Source: Candidatus Gastranaerophilales bacterium
Lineage (GTDB): Bacteria; Cyanobacteriota; Vampirovibrionia; Gastranaerophilales; Gastranaerophilaceae
NCBI GenBank assembly: GCA_944323585.1
Contig: CALUTA010000018.1
Location: forward strand, 1 to 16,401
Length of the DNA: 16,401 nucleotides
Reading direction: 5' to 3'
In this document: in pieces, positions 13,543 to 16,401 of the stretch
Position numbering within the stretch: the first letter of the stretch is position 1
Layout: every line of letters begins with the position of its first letter
Program-made: the position numbers and the translations under genes
Notes under the pieces: generated by a model
Database searches by the model: none
What the model was told of the DNA's origin: nothing
The model's input: the letters and a program-made list of their open reading frames with translations, nothing else

Positions 13543-13570
13543 TTGATTTTCGGCTCAAAAATGTTATAAT
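13543..13570 (+). promoter_or_regulatory. Promoter for the first exported VirB10-like gene (leaderless)
   Basis: TTGATT (13543-13548), 16 bases, then TGT followed by TATAAT (13565-13570). The ATG is 7 bases further at 13578, so the transcript should start at or next to the codon. Confidence 0.6.
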
Positions 13571-13577
13571 TAGTCCT

Positions 13578-14174
13578 ATGAAGAGAGCATTGTGTTTCAT
13601 TTTAATTTTATTCGTTTTTTTCGGTTTAGAGGCTTATTCAGCGCCCACTCTTGAAAATATTCAGATTGATATACGAGATGCGGATCCTGTTATATTGAAT
13701 GCCGGCACATTCATTCCGGTAATCAGTGCTCAGGAAATTTCTACACAATACTGCTCTGAAGGCTATAAAGTAAGATTTATTGCCACAACCGACCTTTTTA
13801 TGTATGAAACCAAAATCGTTCCCGAAAACACTCTCTTTGAAGGCTACATTGAAAAAATGAACGAACCTGTTATCGGAACAAATGCTTCTATGATTATCCG
13901 GATATCTAAAATGATTTTGCCTGACGGATATGAACTGCCGATGAAGGGATATATTTATACCTCAAATAATAATCTGATAGGAGGCGGGATTTCAGAACCG
14001 GAAAACTGGATTAGAATGCCTCATTATCAGCATAGACTGAAAGGAACTGCCACTCTTCAGCTTAAACCCGGCGAAAAGAAGAAAATGGGCGAACATACAA
14101 CACTTCCGGCAGGCCTGGATTTGCTGATTATACTGACAGACCCGCTTGAAATTACGCATGTATTAACAAATTGA
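13578..14174 (+). CDS. Exported protein with VirB10/TrbI-like beta domain, short form
   Basis: The 198-residue product has a signal peptide (MKRALCFILILFVFFGLEAYSA). A longer open frame begins at 13476, but ATG 13578 gives the signal peptide at the true N terminus and is matched by the promoter 7 bases upstream. The mature part (about 40-195) resembles the next gene: AGTFIPVISA, VRFIATTDLF, a PENTLFEGYI turn, IIRISKMILPDGYELPMKGYI, and the closing LPAGLDLLIILTDPL. These landmarks match the PAGT...V.P.GS..G.V pattern of TrbI/VirB10 C-terminal beta domains. It lacks the glycine zipper of its neighbour. No conjugation or secretion genes are nearby, so it is more likely a general envelope protein. 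Function unknown. Confidence 0.75.
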   Translation: MKRALCFILILFVFFGLEAYSAPTLENIQIDIRDADPVILNAGTFIPVISAQEISTQYCSEGYKVRFIATTDLFMYETKIVPENTLFEGYIEKMNEPVIGTNASMIIRISKMILPDGYELPMKGYIYTSNNNLIGGGISEPENWIRMPHYQHRLKGTATLQLKPGEKKKMGEHTTLPAGLDLLIILTDPLEITHVLTN

Positions 14175-14199
14175 CAACAGACATAAAGTAAAATAAAAT
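14171..14199 (+). promoter_or_regulatory. Promoter for the second exported VirB10-like gene
   Basis: Perfect TTGACA (14171-14176), 17 bases, then TAAAAT (14194-14199). The -35 box contains the stop codon of the preceding gene. A start near 14206 leaves about 40 bases of leader with the ribosome site AAGGGAAGGG. Confidence 0.7.
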
Positions 14200-14245
14200 G
14201 TTATAAAGTGTTATCAGAAAAATCAGAAGGGAAGGGTTATAAAAT

Positions 14246-15061
14246 ATGAAAGGAAAATTTAATATATTGCTTGCAGCAATATTGCTAAGCGCAAATATTT
14301 CTTTGGCAGCCGGAAATTTCAGTTACACAGAACAAACTCCGGTATATCAGCAGCAGCAGTATAACCAGCCTCAATATAACAATCCTGCACCGCAATTTGG
14401 TGCTCAGGCAAACAACTATCAAAGACAAAACTACAACTCAAACGCTCAAACAGTGAACACCAATCAAACCCTCAAGGGCCACATTGTAACAGTACCGGCC
14501 GGACAGAATATTCCTGTTATAACAACAATGGCTTTGAGTTCTGCAAATCTAACACTTGGACAGAATGTAACAGTTGCTCTCGGGTCGGATTTTTATTACA
14601 ACGGAAGTCTTATTGCCCCTGCAGGAAGTTCTATCAACGGACAGGTTCTTGAGGTTTCCAAGGCCAAACGAGGAAGTATGAACGGTAAACTTATGGTAAG
14701 ATTTACTAAAATTACAACTCCATATGGCACACAGATTCCGATATCCGCTGTAATCAAGACTGACGACGGCACAGGGGTTTTAGTCGGCGGAACAAAAATG
14801 GATGTTGTAAAAGATTATGGTAAAGATCTTGCAGTCGGCTCAGCAGCCGGTGCAACAGCAGGGCTTGTTATGAGTGCGCTTTCAGGCGGAGAACTCGGCA
14901 GAGGAACAGCTCTTGGCACAGCGGTAGGTGCCGGCGGAGGTCTTGTTAAGTCTATATGGGATAAAGGTGACAATGTGGAAATTCCGGCAAATGCAGGCAT
15001 TCAACTTACACTTACCCAGGCAATCACTGTGAACCCCGCAATTTATAATACCAATTATTAG
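14246..15061 (+). CDS. Exported protein with Gln/Asn/Tyr-rich linker, VirB10/TrbI-like domain and glycine zipper
   Basis: The 271-residue product has a signal peptide ending near AAG (residues 21-23). Residues 32-75 are a low-complexity Gln/Asn/Tyr linker. The domain from about 77 to 185 carries VPAGQNIPVITTMALSSA, a LGSDFYYNGSLIAPAGSSINGQVLEV turn and KLMVRFTKITTPYGTQIPISAVI, matching the upstream paralogue and the TrbI/VirB10 beta-domain pattern. A glycine zipper at 198-233 (GSAAGATAGLVMSALSGG and GTALGTAVGAGGG) could insert in or span a membrane, and a final strand PANAGIQLTLTQAITV closes the domain. The zipper interrupts the domain, as in VirB10-like outer-membrane channel proteins, but that function is inference. 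TonB follows 80 bases downstream. Confidence 0.75.
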   Translation: MKGKFNILLAAILLSANISLAAGNFSYTEQTPVYQQQQYNQPQYNNPAPQFGAQANNYQRQNYNSNAQTVNTNQTLKGHIVTVPAGQNIPVITTMALSSANLTLGQNVTVALGSDFYYNGSLIAPAGSSINGQVLEVSKAKRGSMNGKLMVRFTKITTPYGTQIPISAVIKTDDGTGVLVGGTKMDVVKDYGKDLAVGSAAGATAGLVMSALSGGELGRGTALGTAVGAGGGLVKSIWDKGDNVEIPANAGIQLTLTQAITVNPAIYNTNY

Positions 15062-15068
15062 TAAACCG

Positions 15069-15107
15069 GGTGATAATTTTGTTGTTAAATTAAAATAAAA
15101 TTACACC
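15069..15107 (+). repeat. Hairpin between exported protein and tonB genes
   Basis: GGTG (15069-15072) with CACC (15104-15107) and TAATTTT (15074-15080) with AAAATTA (15097-15103) form an 11-bp stem with one bulged A and a 16-base loop. No T run follows, so it is not a standard terminator; it might shield mRNA ends or be chance in AT-rich sequence. Confidence 0.3.
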
Positions 15108-15141
15108 GCAAAGATAAATTAAAAACGAAAGGTTAAGGGAT

Positions 15142-16380
15142 ATGTCAATCATCGGGAAATACACCGCTGACACAACAGAAGACGATGACAACAAAGAAAG
15201 TCAGGGCTTTACGCTCCCTGTCGTAATCAGGAAAAAGCAAGAAGACAGCTTAAAACGTGATATAACGATTTCAGCAATCCTTCACCCTGCCGTTCTGGGG
15301 GCAATATATCTAATTTCGGTTATTCTTTTATTTTTCGGCATCTCGTTGAGTATTTTTGACAGACCGAAGCCCAAAATGAAAGATATAGAATTTGTCCTTG
15401 TTGAAAAAGAAGGCACACCAATAAACAAGAATACACCTTATCGTTCAGACAGAGATTCACGAGCAGGCGGGCATCATGATCCGACCAAAAAGGTTTCCAT
15501 GCCGTCACCGGCTCCTGCCGCAGCACAAAAACCATCTCCGGCACCTCAGCCGCCCGCAAAAACACAGCAGCAGACGCCAAAACAATCACAACCGGCACCC
15601 CAGCCAAAACCGCAGCCGGCTAAAAAACCTGCTGTCACACAGCAGATACAACAGGCATTGCAGCCAAAACCGGCTCCAAAACCGGAACAAGTGACACCGC
15701 CAGCACCTAAAGCTCCGCAGGCAGCAAAACCTGCTCCGCCGACAGCCAGACCTTCAATAAAACCGCCGACAACACCCAAACCTGTCGCAAAACCGAGTTC
15801 AGCATTTCAGGTTCCGGTGCCGAAAGGCGGAACAAACACAGGCACTTACGCAACAGGCCCGATAAGCGGTTCCGGTACAGCTAATAAAGGCGGCGGCTCC
15901 GGCGGCCCTGTAAGCGGAAGCGGGTCAGGCAAATATACACCTGCACCTTCTCTTGCTCCGACAGGCGGCGGAAGTTCTTCAGGCCAAAAGCTTGCTAAAG
16001 GCGGAGGCGGCGGAACCGGCGGCCCCGGCAACCCCGGCCCCGGAAATCCTAACGGAGCACCCGGAATTGATACAATAAGAGAGCCCGATTTCGGCCCTTA
16101 TATGAGAGAACTCCAGAGAAGAATTAAAATGAACTGGGATCCGCCAAAGGGCAATGAAAGCAAACGTGTTGTATTAATGTTTAAAATCGCAAAAGACGGA
16201 AGACTTTTGTCCTGCAGTGTATATAAATCATCAGGATTAAAGAGCGCAGACGACGCAGCACTGAACGCTGTAAAACTTACGGCTCCGTTCAGACCGCTCC
16301 CTGCGGAATATAAAGGACAAAGCATAGATATCCAATTCACCTTCGACTACAACGTATTCGGGGCTGCGGGATATCAATAA
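15142..16380 (+). CDS. TonB-family energy transducer
   Basis: This 412-residue protein has a cytoplasmic N terminus of about 48 residues, a single membrane helix (PAVLGAIYLISVILLFFGIS, 49-68), then a periplasmic SDRDSRAGGHHDPTKK stretch that I recall from cyanobacterial TonB proteins. Residues 121-225 are Pro/Lys/Gln-rich and about 229-310 Gly/Ser-rich, spacers long enough to reach the outer membrane. The C-terminal TonB domain (316-405) shows YMRELQRRIKMNWDPP, VVLMFKIAKDGRLLSCSVYKSSG and DDAALNAVK. TonB passes proton-motive force to outer-membrane transporters; a TolA-like role is the alternative, but ExbB/ExbD are not in the window. AAGGTTAAGGG precedes ATG. The gene implies an outer membrane in this organism. 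Confidence 0.9.
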   Translation: MSIIGKYTADTTEDDDNKESQGFTLPVVIRKKQEDSLKRDITISAILHPAVLGAIYLISVILLFFGISLSIFDRPKPKMKDIEFVLVEKEGTPINKNTPYRSDRDSRAGGHHDPTKKVSMPSPAPAAAQKPSPAPQPPAKTQQQTPKQSQPAPQPKPQPAKKPAVTQQIQQALQPKPAPKPEQVTPPAPKAPQAAKPAPPTARPSIKPPTTPKPVAKPSSAFQVPVPKGGTNTGTYATGPISGSGTANKGGGSGGPVSGSGSGKYTPAPSLAPTGGGSSSGQKLAKGGGGGTGGPGNPGPGNPNGAPGIDTIREPDFGPYMRELQRRIKMNWDPPKGNESKRVVLMFKIAKDGRLLSCSVYKSSGLKSADDAALNAVKLTAPFRPLPAEYKGQSIDIQFTFDYNVFGAAGYQ

Positions 16381-16401
16381 AAACCTTACAAATGCAAAAG
16401 G

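Noticed and set aside
13476..13577. N-terminal extension of the first exported protein
   Set aside because: It would bury the signal peptide and cross the TTGATT/TATAAT promoter that points to ATG 13578.
15546..15779. Gly/Cys-rich minus-strand open frame inside tonB
   Set aside because: An artefact of the Pro/Lys/Gln-rich TonB linker read backwards.
1..16401. Mobile elements, CRISPR arrays, tRNA or rRNA genes
   Set aside because: I saw no transposase or integrase motifs, no regularly spaced repeats and no cloverleaf or rRNA sequence on either strand.

Overview
The window looks like chromosomal DNA of an AT-rich diderm bacterium, most likely a non-photosynthetic relative of Cyanobacteria (Gastranaerophilales/Vampirovibrionia type). 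The hints are a MurJ with a GPFHSA-type motif that I associate with cyanobacterial MurJ, a long NusB with a central insertion, a TonB with a cyanobacterial-looking stretch after its membrane helix, and two SpoIID/LytB-type proteins with no sporulation genes nearby. This placement is an inference from protein features; no rRNA gene or other marker is present to confirm it.

Layout. 1-3989 (minus strand) is an operon-like row cysS, a large secreted SpoIID-domain protein and murJ (cut by the left edge). A divergent small unknown protein lies at 4152-4637. 4698-6920 (minus) is a tight nusB, ftsY, M14 peptidase cluster. The 372-base gap 6921-7292 holds a candidate small mRNA for a 21-residue hydrophobic peptide with extensive RNA structure and a possible antisense promoter. 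Then come lipA (minus), a small secreted protein (plus), a shared terminator, and the pair alr, lpd-like (minus). 11321-13415 (minus) carries HU, a compact SpoIID protein and a helical unknown protein. 13578-16380 (plus) encodes two related exported proteins with a VirB10/TrbI-like domain and a TonB-family protein.

Functions fit together around the cell envelope: Alr makes D-Ala for peptidoglycan, MurJ flips lipid II, the SpoIID proteins probably cut glycan strands, the M14 peptidase probably trims murein peptides in the cytoplasm, and TonB couples the inner-membrane energy supply to the outer membrane. Housekeeping genes (CysRS, NusB, FtsY, LipA, Lpd, HU) fill the rest. No mobile elements, CRISPR arrays, tRNAs or rRNAs were seen.

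Promoters are unusually readable. The extended -10 element TGTTATAAT occurs three times in front of genes, and three genes have TATAAT exactly 7 bases before ATG with no Shine-Dalgarno, which predicts leaderless mRNAs. The most unusual locus is the 7013-7243 small-ORF/RNA element, whose features resemble type I toxin-antitoxin loci, although function is unproven.
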